A stretch of 7,129 bases of DNA from assembly GCA_001464255.1 (NCBI GenBank), contig LNFD01000401.1:1-7129 (forward strand), written 5' to 3'. The DNA is from Actinomycetales bacterium Ga0077552 (GTDB taxonomy: Bacteria > Actinomycetota > Actinomycetes > Actinomycetales > Microbacteriaceae). How positions within the stretch are numbered: position 1 is the stretch's first letter; each line of letters starts with the position of its first letter. A model generated the notes under the pieces. That model ran no database searches. It saw only the letters and a list, made by a program, of their open reading frames with translations, and had not been told where the DNA came from. A program made the position numbers and the translations under genes. Positions 1 to 5,489 of this stretch are shown here, in pieces.

Positions 1-429
1 AAGGAGGAGTCTGGAAACACCCCCGTGGTCTCCACCTCCACAGACATGAATGGTATCGAAGGATTCTATGATCTCTCGGAATGGACTTCACATCAGAACG
101 TCATCACCGTCGCTTCCAACGGAACTCCACTGACGTCTTTCTATCACCCATACTCGGTGGTGGTTAAGGACGATCTGTTTGTTTGCAGACTGCCTGAGAG
201 CATGCAACCGACTACCGCGCTTTACTTAATTGCCGCGATGAATCGACTAACATGGCGATTCTCGTATTATCGCAAGGCTTATCTGAACAAGCTCGACAAG
301 ATATCAGTGCCCGTCCCGGTCAATGATTCGGGAAAAATCGACGAAGAATGGATTCAGTCTCTTGTCGAGTCCTGCGACGGTTGGGCTCAACTCAGCGCGG
401 CGTTACCGACTTGGCAGCCGCGTCAGTGA
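1..429 (+). CDS. C-terminal fragment of a type I/IIG-like DNA methyltransferase specificity region
   Basis: The reading frame is open from the first base to a TGA at 427-429, so the gene begins upstream of the window; the GTG at 25 is internal, not a credible start. What is visible (about 142 residues) resembles the second half of a type I restriction DNA-specificity (target recognition) domain. It has an STST..NGIEGF segment, an ITVASNG stretch followed by SFYHP, a hydrophobic ALYLIAAMNR segment, then RFSYYRKAY and a KISVPVPV strand. It ends with GKIDEEWI and lacks the EEQ-type linker of stand-alone HsdS subunits, which favours a methyltransferase with a fused recognition domain (BcgI-like or N-6 adenine methylase). 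By family such a domain selects the DNA site that is methylated or cut; the catalytic part is outside the window. GC is near 48% and TTA, AGA and ATA codons occur, unlike all neighbours, suggesting horizontal acquisition. The family call is by motif resemblance only. Confidence 0.55.
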   Translation, partial: KEESGNTPVVSTSTDMNGIEGFYDLSEWTSHQNVITVASNGTPLTSFYHPYSVVVKDDLFVCRLPESMQPTTALYLIAAMNRLTWRFSYYRKAYLNKLDKISVPVPVNDSGKIDEEWIQSLVESCDGWAQLSAALPTWQPRQ

Positions 430-523
430 TGCCACTTGACGCAAAGAGCGAGCTAAACGTGCGTGGCGCCGAAGTATGGCCGAAGCGTTGCGGGGGCGTC
501 GAGGCAAATCAGAGGCCGGATCG
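430..523. other. Convergent intergenic gap at the GC transition
   Basis: This 94-bp gap lies between the end of the methyltransferase fragment on the plus strand and the end of the lipid kinase gene on the minus strand. Base composition moves from about half GC to the GC-rich core across it. I see no hairpin followed by a T-tract in either direction, so no intrinsic terminator can be called for either gene. The only internal repetition is a 7-base direct repeat, GCCGAAG, at 468 and 479. Confidence 0.6.
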
Positions 524-1510
524 TCAGTCGCGCGGCACGCGCACGACGAGCGACGCTGGTGCGACGCGCACCTCCAGCCGCGTCACGAGGCCCATCTCCT
601 CACCGTCGATCTCGAACTCCTCCGGGCGTTCGAAGGCCAGGGTCATGCGGCGGCCCTGGAAGTAGCGCAGGGCGCGCACGCTCTTGTCGGCGGCGAGGAT
701 GCGCCGGCCGACCTTCGTCTTCTGCAACACGCCGTTCTCCCAGACGACCGCGTAGCTGACGCGCATCCAGCCCCACAGATTGCGCGGGCGCATGGCGACG
801 ACGTCGAGCAGGCCGTCGTCGATCTGCGCGTCGGGCAAGATGAGCACGCCGCCCGGCAGCGAACCGCAGTTGCCGATGAGCAGGGTGTGGATGGTCGTCG
901 AGCGCTCGGGCGAGCCGTCGAGGCTGTACCGCAGCCGCACCGCGTCGACGTCGCGCACGATGCGCGCCGTGGCCTCGACGTAGGCGAGCCAGCCCACCTT
1001 CTTCTTGAGGTCGGGGTTGGTCGCGGCGATCATCTTGGCGTCGAGGCCGATGCCGACCATGACGACGAAGGCGTGCTGCTCGACGCTGCCGTCATCGCGA
1101 GTGAGCTCGGCGATGCCCACGTCGATCGCCTGGTCGACCCCGGTGACCGCGGTCGTGAGCGAGTCGCTGAGCTTGCCGAGCGAGAGCCCGAGGTTGCGGG
1201 CGAGCAGGTTGCCGGTACCGGAGGGGATCAGCACGATCGGGATGCCCGAATCGAGCATCCCCTCGGCGACCGCCCGCACGGTGCCGTCGCCGCCGGCCGT
1301 GAGCACCGCGGTCACCCGGGCGGCCGTGGCCTCGCGGGCCCGCCCCTGGCCGGGGTCGTCGACGCTCGTCTCGAGCCAGAGCGAGGGTGCCCAGCCGGCC
1401 TCGGCCTCGGCCTCGGCGACGGCGGCCCGAAGCGCTTCCATGTCGACCTTCGTCGGGTTGACGATGACGGCGACGCGGGCGGGATCGGCCGAGGGGCCGG
1501 GGGTGCTCAT
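524..1510 (-). CDS. Diacylglycerol kinase family lipid kinase (DagK/YegS-like)
   Basis: A 328-residue protein from the ATG at 1510. The N-terminal catalytic domain shows the nucleotide-binding signature GGDGT (residues 73-77), preceded by a strand VAVIVNP (13-19) and followed by IPSGTGNLLARN (95-106), both typical of the DAGK_cat family. Near the C-terminus EIDGEE carries the acidic DGE element of the second, lipid-facing domain. Length is normal for soluble bacterial members (about 290-340 residues) and no membrane segment is visible. Family members phosphorylate diacylglycerol or related lipids from ATP, feeding phospholipid recycling; the exact lipid cannot be read from sequence. An upstream in-frame ATG at 1528 adds only MLYSDR. 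The 1510 ATG is preferred because a TACTCT -10-like hexamer ends exactly 6 nt before it, fitting a leaderless transcript. The gene is divergent from serS and convergent with the restriction-modification fragment. Confidence 0.88.
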   Translation of the reverse strand: MSTPGPSADPARVAVIVNPTKVDMEALRAAVAEAEAEAGWAPSLWLETSVDDPGQGRAREATAARVTAVLTAGGDGTVRAVAEGMLDSGIPIVLIPSGTGNLLARNLGLSLGKLSDSLTTAVTGVDQAIDVGIAELTRDDGSVEQHAFVVMVGIGLDAKMIAATNPDLKKKVGWLAYVEATARIVRDVDAVRLRYSLDGSPERSTTIHTLLIGNCGSLPGGVLILPDAQIDDGLLDVVAMRPRNLWGWMRVSYAVVWENGVLQKTKVGRRILAADKSVRALRYFQGRRMTLAFERPEEFEIDGEEMGLVTRLEVRVAPASLVVRVPRD

Positions 1511-1516
1511 GCGGTC

Positions 1517-1522
1517 AGAGTA
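1517..1522 (-). promoter_or_regulatory. -10-like element for leaderless lipid kinase transcript
   Basis: On the minus strand TACTCT fits the actinobacterial TANNNT -10 pattern, and six bases (gaccgc) separate it from the ATG at 1510. Transcription would therefore start at or next to the A of the ATG. No good -35 hexamer is seen at the expected distance. Confidence 0.5.
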
Positions 1523-1570
1523 GAGCATCGCTCTCTGCCCGCGCGGGGGTTGCCGTTAACCCGCGCGTGC

Positions 1571-1576
1571 CAGACT
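1571..1576 (+). promoter_or_regulatory. Weak -10-like element for leaderless serS transcript
   Basis: CAGACT keeps the A at position 2 and T at position 6 of TANNNT and is followed by exactly six bases (agaggc) before the GTG at 1583. TTGCCG at 1550-1555 could serve as a -35 element, but its 15-bp spacing is short. The AGAGG just before the GTG sits too close to act as a normal ribosome binding site, so leaderless initiation is the better reading. Confidence 0.35.
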
Positions 1577-1582
1577 AGAGGC

Positions 1583-2848
1583 GTGATCGACCCCCAGCTG
1601 CTGCGTGATGACCCCGACCTCGTCCGACGCTCGCAGCAGGCTCGGCGGGCGAGCGTCGAGATCGTCGACGAGGCCGTCGCGGCCGACCGCGCGCGGCGCG
1701 AGGCGATCGCCGCCTTCGAGGCGCTGCGCGCCGAGCAGAACGCCTTCGGCAAGCGCGTCGCGGCCGCGGCGAAAGACGAGAAGGCCGCGCTCGTCGCGCA
1801 GGCGCAGCAGCTCGCCGCCGACGTGAAGGCCGCTCAGGCCGCGGCCGGCGAGGCCGAGGCTCGCTTCGTGCACGTCGCGGGGAGCATCCCGAACGTCGTC
1901 ATCGAGGGCGTGCCGGAGGGCGGCGAGGTCGACTTCGTCACGCTGCGCGAGGTCGGCGAGAAGCCCGCCTTCGACTTCGAGCCGCGCGACCACCTCGCGC
2001 TCGGCGAGCTGCTCGACGCGATCGATATGCCGCGCGGCGTGAAGGTCTCGGGCTCGCGCTTCTACTTCCTCAAGGGCGTCGGCGCGCGCCTCGAGCTCGC
2101 GCTCATGAACTACGCCCTCGACACGGCGCTCGACGCGGGCTTCACCCCGCTCATCACGCCGACCCTGGTCAAGCCCGAGGTTATGAGCGGCACGGGGTTC
2201 CTGGGTGCCCACGCCGACGAGATCTACTACCTGCCCGACGACGAGCTCTACCTGACGGGCACGAGCGAGGTCGCGCTCGCCGGCTACCACGCCGACGAGA
2301 TCGTCGACGTGAGCGCCGGGCCGCTGCGCTACGCCGGCTGGTCGACCTGCTACCGCCGCGAGGCCGGCAGCTATGGCAAGGACACCCGCGGCATCATCCG
2401 CGTGCACCAGTTCCAGAAGCTCGAGATGTTCAGCTACATCGATCCGGCCGACGCCGAGGCCGAGCACGAGCGGCTGCTGGCGCTGCAAGAGGGGATGCTG
2501 CGCTCGCTCGGTCTCGCCTACCGCGTCATCGACACCGCGGCCGGCGACCTCGGCTCGAGCGCCGCGCGCAAGTTCGACGTCGAGGCCTGGGTGCCGACGC
2601 AGGGCGCGTACCGCGAGCTCACGAGCACGAGCAACTGCACGACGTTCCAGGCGCGCCGGCTCGAGATCCGCCACCGCGGCGAGGGCGGGAAGACCGCGCC
2701 CGTCGCGACGCTCAACGGCACGCTCGCGACGACCCGCTGGCTCGTCGCGCTGCTCGAGACGCACCAGCGCGCGGACGGCTCGGTCGTCGTCCCCGAACCG
2801 CTGCGCCCCTACCTGCGCGGCCTCGAGGTGCTCGAGGTGGCCTCGTGA
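1583..2848 (+). CDS. serS: Seryl-tRNA synthetase (SerRS)
   Basis: A 421-residue class II aminoacyl-tRNA synthetase of normal bacterial length, acting in the cytosol to charge tRNA-Ser (and tRNA-Sec where present) with serine. Residues about 25-105 are rich in Ala, Arg, Glu and Gln and form the expected long helical arm that grips the extended variable arm of tRNA-Ser. It continues into SIPN and the catalytic core. Class II motif 1 lies around PLITPTLV (189-196); the serine-binding loop TGTSE is at 225-229; motif 2 starts at YRREAGSYGKD (257-267) and runs into VHQFQKLE; motif 3 is LNGTLATTR (377-385). The GTG at 1583 gives the canonical N-terminus (IDPQLLRDDPDLVR). The same frame stays open far upstream, but that part is antisense to the lipid kinase gene and has no SerRS similarity. 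The stop overlaps the next gene's GTG by 4 bp, indicating translational coupling. Confidence 0.97.
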   Translation: MIDPQLLRDDPDLVRRSQQARRASVEIVDEAVAADRARREAIAAFEALRAEQNAFGKRVAAAAKDEKAALVAQAQQLAADVKAAQAAAGEAEARFVHVAGSIPNVVIEGVPEGGEVDFVTLREVGEKPAFDFEPRDHLALGELLDAIDMPRGVKVSGSRFYFLKGVGARLELALMNYALDTALDAGFTPLITPTLVKPEVMSGTGFLGAHADEIYYLPDDELYLTGTSEVALAGYHADEIVDVSAGPLRYAGWSTCYRREAGSYGKDTRGIIRVHQFQKLEMFSYIDPADAEAEHERLLALQEGMLRSLGLAYRVIDTAAGDLGSSAARKFDVEAWVPTQGAYRELTSTSNCTTFQARRLEIRHRGEGGKTAPVATLNGTLATTRWLVALLETHQRADGSVVVPEPLRPYLRGLEVLEVAS

Positions 2849-3648
2849 CCGACCGCATGCTCATCGCGCTCGACATCGACGGCACCGTGCTGCACGAAGA
2901 CGGCACGCTGCCCGACGCCGCGCTCGAGCAGGTGCACCGCCTGCGCGACGCGGGCCACGAGGTCATGCTCGCGACCGGCCGCTCGGTGGCCATGACGCTT
3001 CCGGTTCTCGACCGGCTCGACATCGCCCCGACGTATGTCGTCGCCTCCAACGGCGCCATCCTGCTCAAGCGCGACCCGGATGCCCCCACGGGCTACCGGC
3101 GCCACCACGTCGAGACGTTCGATCCGACGGCGGTGCTCACGAGCATCCGGCCGCATCTGACGCACGCGAACTACGCCGTCGAAGACGAGACGGGCGTGTA
3201 CCGCTACACCGGTTGGTTCCCCGACGGCGCGCTCGGCGCGGTCAGCCACGAGGTGCCGTTCGAGCAGCTGTGCCGCGAGCCCGCGACGCGCGTCGTCGTC
3301 ATCTCGCCCGGCCACGCGATGGAGGAGTTCCTCGCCGCCGTCGAGCTCATGGGCCTGCACCAGGTGAGCTACAACGTCGGCTGGACGGCGTGGCTCGACA
3401 TCGCCCCCGACGGCGTCAACAAGTCGACGGCCCTCGAGCGGGTTCGGGATGCTCTGGGCATCGCGGGCGAGCACGTCGTGACCGTGGGCGACGGCCGCAA
3501 CGACATCGAGATGCTCGCGTGGGCGGTCGCGCACGGCGGGCGCGGCATCGCCATGGGGCAGGCGCCGGCGGAGGTCGTCGCGGCGGCGTCGGAGGTCACG
3601 GCGCGCGACACCGACGACGGTCTGGCGAAGGCGCTCGCCACGCTCTGA
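2845..3648 (+). CDS. Cof-type HAD-superfamily phosphatase
   Basis: A 267-residue cytosolic HAD hydrolase with all four motifs. Motif I is DIDGT (residues 10-14), with D10 the nucleophile and D12 the general acid/base. Motif II is the T44 of ATGRS (43-47). Motif III is K193 in NKS. Motif IV is GDGRNDIEM (215-223), whose acidic residues bind magnesium. The large insert between motifs II and III is a type IIB (Cof) cap, matching the usual 260-280 residue length. Family members dephosphorylate small molecules such as sugar phosphates, FMN or pyridoxal phosphate; the substrate cannot be predicted here. The GTG start overlaps the serS stop (GTGA), and a GAGGTGG ribosome binding site (2834-2840) lies inside the serS end, so the two genes form a coupled operon. 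I see no mechanistic link to serine charging; an HAD gene after serS is probably positional. Confidence 0.93.
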   Translation: MTDRMLIALDIDGTVLHEDGTLPDAALEQVHRLRDAGHEVMLATGRSVAMTLPVLDRLDIAPTYVVASNGAILLKRDPDAPTGYRRHHVETFDPTAVLTSIRPHLTHANYAVEDETGVYRYTGWFPDGALGAVSHEVPFEQLCREPATRVVVISPGHAMEEFLAAVELMGLHQVSYNVGWTAWLDIAPDGVNKSTALERVRDALGIAGEHVVTVGDGRNDIEMLAWAVAHGGRGIAMGQAPAEVVAAASEVTARDTDDGLAKALATL

Positions 3649-3680
3649 GCCGCTGTCGCGCGCGCGTGCGGCAGATGCAT

Positions 3681-3706
3681 AGGGGCTCTGAACAGGGGTT
3701 CTGAGG
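3681..3706 (+). repeat. Two-copy imperfect tandem repeat, 13-bp unit
   Basis: AGGGGCTCTGAAC is followed directly by AGGGGTTCTGAGG, matching at 10 of 13 positions, with 10 of the first 11 identical. It lies between the HAD gene and tRNA-Ser(UGA), just upstream of that tRNA's -10 element, in the region where a -35 or an activator site would sit. Function is unknown; it may be chance. Confidence 0.4.
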
Positions 3707-3716
3707 GTGCGTCGGT

Positions 3717-3722
3717 TAGCAT
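3717..3722 (+). promoter_or_regulatory. Probable -10 element of tRNA-Ser(UGA) promoter
   Basis: TAGCAT matches TANNNT and predicts a start near 3729, leaving a leader of about 11 bases before the tRNA. No clear -35 is found at 17 +/- 1 bp; TTCTGA (3699-3704) is too close and TGAACA (3689-3694) too far. The downstream LCP gene may share this promoter. Confidence 0.45.
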
Positions 3723-3739
3723 GGAAGACTGATATCCAA

Positions 3740-3824
3740 GGAGGGCTGTCCGAGCGGCCGATGGAGCCAGTCTTGAAAACTGGTGGGCAGCAATGTCTCG
3801 TGGGTTCGAATCCCACGCCCTCCG
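3740..3824 (+). tRNA. tRNA-Ser, anticodon UGA
   Basis: An 85-nt class II tRNA. The acceptor stem GGAGGGC (3740-3746) pairs with GCCCTCC (3817-3823), with G at 3824 as the serine-type discriminator base. The anticodon stem CCAGT/ACTGG (3767-3771, 3779-3783) encloses loop CTTGAAA, with anticodon TGA at 3774-3776, reading UCN (mainly UCA) codons. An extended variable arm follows, then a T arm of GTGGG, TTCGAAT and CCCAC. CCA is not encoded. The tRNA lies about 0.9 kb after serS, whose product charges it, and 36 bp before the LCP start. Confidence 0.97.
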
Positions 3825-3843
3825 CTCGTGCAGGCCATCGATG

Positions 3844-3858
3844 TGTCCGAGGGGGACA
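3844..3858 (+). promoter_or_regulatory. Small hairpin enclosing the LCP ribosome binding site
   Basis: TGTCC (3844-3848) can pair with GGACA (3854-3858), leaving a GAGGG loop. The Shine-Dalgarno-like GAGGGGG at 3849-3855 lies in the loop and the start of the 3' arm, 5 nt before the ATG at 3861. A 5-bp stem is weak, but it could modestly affect initiation. The ribosome binding site itself is what fixes the LCP start. Confidence 0.35.
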
Positions 3859-3860
3859 TC

Positions 3861-5165
3861 ATGAGTGAACCAGTGCGTGATCGCGGCATCCGCTCGTTGC
3901 CGACCGCGCAGGTGCGCCATGGACGGCTGCGCCGGTCGCGGGCCTGGAAGACCATCCTGGCGACGATCGCCGCCTCACTCGCCGTCGTGCTCGTGAGCAC
4001 GGTGTCGGTCGGCGCCATCACCCTCGCTCAGATCAATGCGAACATCGACGTCGTCGAGCTCTCGGTGCTCGAGGGCGAGGAGGAGCGCGTCATCCCGACG
4101 GTCGGCGACTGGGAGGGCGGCTTCAACGTGCTCCTCGTCGGCATTGACAACGAGCCGGGTCAGCTCGATACGCGCCAGCGCGGCGGGGCCACTCTCAACG
4201 ACGTCAACATCCTCGTGCACGTCGCGGAGGACCAGCAGTCGGCGGTGGCCGTGAGCATCCCGCGCGACATGGTCGTGCCCATCCCTTCGTGCCCCGACCC
4301 CGACGGCGAGGGTGCGTCGTTCGCCATGTCGGCTCAACCCATCAACGTCGCCTGGTCGTACGGCGGCCTCAACTGCGTCGTGCTGACCGTCGAGGCCCTC
4401 ACCGGCCTCAGCATCCCCTACGCCGGCGCCATCTCGTTCAACGGCGTCGCGCAGCTCTCGAACGCCGTCGGCGGCGTCGACGTGTGCATCGACGGCCCCA
4501 TCCGCGACCCCTACACCGGCCTCGACCTGCCGACCGCGGGCACCCACACGCTCGTCGGCGGCACGGCCCTCGCCTTCCTCCGCACGCGCTACGGCGTGGG
4601 CGATGGCAGCGACCTCGGCCGCATCAGCAACCAGCAGGTCTACATGTCGTCGCTCATGCGCAAGGTGCAGAACGAGGGCGTGCTCACCGACTTCACGAAG
4701 CTGTACGGCATCGCGCAGGTCGCGACCTCGTCGATGCAGCTCTCGAGCAGCCTCGCGAGCCTCGACACGATGGTGTCGATGGCGCAGGCCCTGCGCAAGA
4801 TCCCGACCGAGAACATCGTCTTCGTGCAGTACCCCGGGCGCACGGGCGGCACGGGCGTGTTCGCGGGCAAGGTGCAGCCGGTGACATCCGCGGCGACGGC
4901 GCTGTTCGACCGCATCCGCGCCGACGAGCGATTCGTGCTCGAAGAGGGCAACACGGGTCGCGGCTCGACGCTCGACCCCAGCGCCCCCGCTGTCGGGCCG
5001 ACGCCCGAGCCGACCCCGACCGAGGTCGCCGTGCCGAAGAACGGCAAGGTCGAGCCCGAGGTCGAGCCGACGCTCGAGCCTGTCGCGCCGGAGGAGCCGG
5101 CCGAGGTGCTCGCCGGGGTCGAGGGCCAGACGGCCGCCGACCGCACGTGCTCGGTCTCGAACTAG
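3861..5165 (+). CDS. LytR-CpsA-Psr (LCP) family cell-wall glycopolymer ligase
   Basis: A 434-residue membrane-anchored protein. A basic cytosolic N-terminus (RRSRAWK, 24-30) is followed by one membrane segment at about 31-55, then an extracytoplasmic LCP domain (about 89-272). Family landmarks are NVLLVGID (89-96), a conserved Asp in LNDVNILVHV (112-121), SIPRD (132-136), and the arginine-rich active-site stretch RTRYGVGDGSDLGR (241-254) followed by NQQ. LCP enzymes transfer lipid-linked glycopolymers such as arabinogalactan, teichoic or capsular acids onto peptidoglycan; which polymer is unknown here. After a second region (about 280-350) comes a Pro/Glu-rich, probably disordered tail (373-418), ending CSVSN. 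The ATG at 3861 is chosen for its GAGGGGG site; upstream in-frame codons reach back into the tRNA and cannot be genuine starts. No promoter is evident between the tRNA and this gene, so read-through from the tRNA promoter is plausible. Confidence 0.93.
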   Translation: MSEPVRDRGIRSLPTAQVRHGRLRRSRAWKTILATIAASLAVVLVSTVSVGAITLAQINANIDVVELSVLEGEEERVIPTVGDWEGGFNVLLVGIDNEPGQLDTRQRGGATLNDVNILVHVAEDQQSAVAVSIPRDMVVPIPSCPDPDGEGASFAMSAQPINVAWSYGGLNCVVLTVEALTGLSIPYAGAISFNGVAQLSNAVGGVDVCIDGPIRDPYTGLDLPTAGTHTLVGGTALAFLRTRYGVGDGSDLGRISNQQVYMSSLMRKVQNEGVLTDFTKLYGIAQVATSSMQLSSSLASLDTMVSMAQALRKIPTENIVFVQYPGRTGGTGVFAGKVQPVTSAATALFDRIRADERFVLEEGNTGRGSTLDPSAPAVGPTPEPTPTEVAVPKNGKVEPEVEPTLEPVAPEEPAEVLAGVEGQTAADRTCSVSN

Positions 5166-5193
5166 CCCGTGACCGGCCACCGGCCCGGCCCGG

Positions 5194-5199
5194 TATAGT
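5194..5199 (+). promoter_or_regulatory. -10 element of tRNA-Ser(GCU) promoter
   Basis: TATAGT is a near-consensus -10 in very GC-rich surroundings. It predicts a start near 5206, about 6 bases before the mature tRNA. TGACCG at 5170-5175 is a possible -35 with 18-bp spacing, immediately after the LCP stop codon. Confidence 0.65.
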
Positions 5200-5211
5200 G
5201 GACACTCGCTA

Positions 5212-5300
5212 GGAGACGTCGCATAGTTCGGCCTAGTGCACCACCCTGCTAAGGTGGAGTCCCCGCAAGGGGACCGCGGGTTCAAATCCCGCCGTCTCCG
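5212..5300 (+). tRNA. tRNA-Ser, anticodon GCU
   Basis: An 89-nt class II tRNA. Acceptor GGAGACG (5212-5218) pairs with CGTCTCC (5293-5299), with discriminator G at 5300. The anticodon stem CCACC/GGTGG (5241-5245, 5253-5257) closes loop CTGCTAA, with anticodon GCT at 5248-5250, reading AGC/AGU. The long variable arm is a clear hairpin (TCCCC, GCAA, GGGGA), the identity element SerRS reads. The T arm is GCGGG, TTCAAAT and CCCGC. No CCA is encoded. It has its own strong -10 element. Confidence 0.97.
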
Positions 5301-5307
5301 CGGAACG

Positions 5308-5333
5308 AGCCGCAGTCGACCGACTGCTAGGCT
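5308..5333 (+). other. Inverted repeat between tRNA-Ser(GCU) and tRNA-Arg
   Basis: AGCC+GCAGTC (5308-5317) pairs with GACTGC (5322-5327) and GGCT (5330-5333), around a GACC loop and a 2-base TA bulge. The result is a 10-bp stem starting 8 bases after tRNA-Ser(GCU). No T-tract follows, so it is not a typical intrinsic terminator. Its 3' arm includes the TAGGCT -10 candidate for tRNA-Arg, so it could attenuate, process or regulate transcription between the two tRNAs. Confidence 0.45.
5328..5333 (+). promoter_or_regulatory. Possible -10 element of tRNA-Arg(ACG)
   Basis: TAGGCT fits TANNNT and would start transcription near 5340, about 21 bases before the mature tRNA. No recognisable -35 is present, so tRNA-Arg might instead be co-transcribed with tRNA-Ser(GCU) from the TATAGT promoter. 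Confidence 0.4.
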
Positions 5334-5360
5334 TGTCAGGTTCGCGCTCAGCGCGGCCAT

Positions 5361-5433
5361 GCGCCCGTAGCTCAATGGATAGAGCATCTGACTACGGATC
5401 AGAAGGTTAGGGGTTCGAGTCCCTTCGGGCGCG
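5361..5433 (+). tRNA. tRNA-Arg, anticodon ACG
   Basis: A 73-nt class I tRNA. Acceptor GCGCCCG (5361-5367) pairs with CGGGCGC (5426-5432), with discriminator G at 5433. The anticodon stem TCTGA/TCAGA (5387-5391, 5399-5403) holds loop CTACGGA, with anticodon ACG at 5394-5396. In bacteria A34 of this tRNA is normally edited to inosine by TadA, so that it reads CGU, CGC and CGA. The T arm is AGGGG, TTCGAGT and CCCTT with one G-T pair. CCA is not encoded. A terminator follows 5 bases later. Confidence 0.97.
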
Positions 5434-5438
5434 CGATC

Positions 5439-5470
5439 AGCCCCCCGCCACGAGCGGGGGGCTTTCTCGT
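5439..5470 (+). terminator. Rho-independent terminator after tRNA-Arg
   Basis: AGCCCCCCGC (5439-5448) and GCGGGGGGCT (5454-5463) form a perfect 10-bp GC-rich stem with a CACGA loop. A T-rich tail (5463-5470, tttctcgt) follows. It closes the tRNA transcription unit and insulates psuG, which begins 20 bases further on. Confidence 0.88.
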
Positions 5471-5477
5471 TGCCCGA

Positions 5478-5483
5478 TACCCT
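5478..5483 (+). promoter_or_regulatory. -10-like element for leaderless psuG transcript
   Basis: TACCCT fits TANNNT and is followed by exactly six bases (ggcaga) before the GTG at 5490, placing the predicted start on the G of the start codon. A -35 would fall in the terminator stem and has no consensus match. No Shine-Dalgarno sequence precedes the GTG, which supports leaderless initiation. Confidence 0.5.
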
Positions 5484-5489
5484 GGCAGA

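Noticed and set aside
468..485. Repeated GCCGAAG as an attachment-site remnant of the low-GC segment.
   Set aside because: Seven bases 11 bp apart in GC-rich DNA is expected by chance, and no integrase or second flank is visible.
1511..1528. ATG at 1528 as start of the lipid kinase gene.
   Set aside because: It adds only MLYSDR, has no ribosome binding site, and would place the TACTCT -10-like element inside the coding region.
476..1582. A 369-codon in-frame upstream extension of serS.
   Set aside because: It is antisense to the well-supported lipid kinase gene, has a low-complexity composition, and SerRS homologs begin at the IDPQLLRDD segment encoded from 1583.
1556..2764. A 402-codon minus-strand frame opposite serS.
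   Set aside because: Arg/Ala/Glu-rich shadow of serS codons with no recognisable domain.
2845..3648. HAD phosphatase as part of pseudouridine metabolism.
   Set aside because: It is translationally coupled to serS, about 1.8 kb from psuG with a terminator between, and its cap type does not specify that substrate.
3649..3672. GCCGC/GCGGC inverted repeat after the HAD phosphatase gene as a terminator.
   Set aside because: Only 5 bp of stem around a 14-nt loop and no T-tract.
2809..3816. Minus-strand open frame starting with GFEPTRHCC-type sequence.
   Set aside because: This peptide is the well-known artefact of translating the complement of a tRNA-Ser gene; the rest is antisense to the HAD phosphatase gene. 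Similar artefacts (RRRDLNPRSPCG, PEGTRTPNLL) come from the complements of the other two tRNAs.
3783..3860. Longer LCP reading frame beginning inside tRNA-Ser(UGA).
   Set aside because: Those codons belong to the mature tRNA and its spacer; the GAGGGGG site points to the ATG at 3861.
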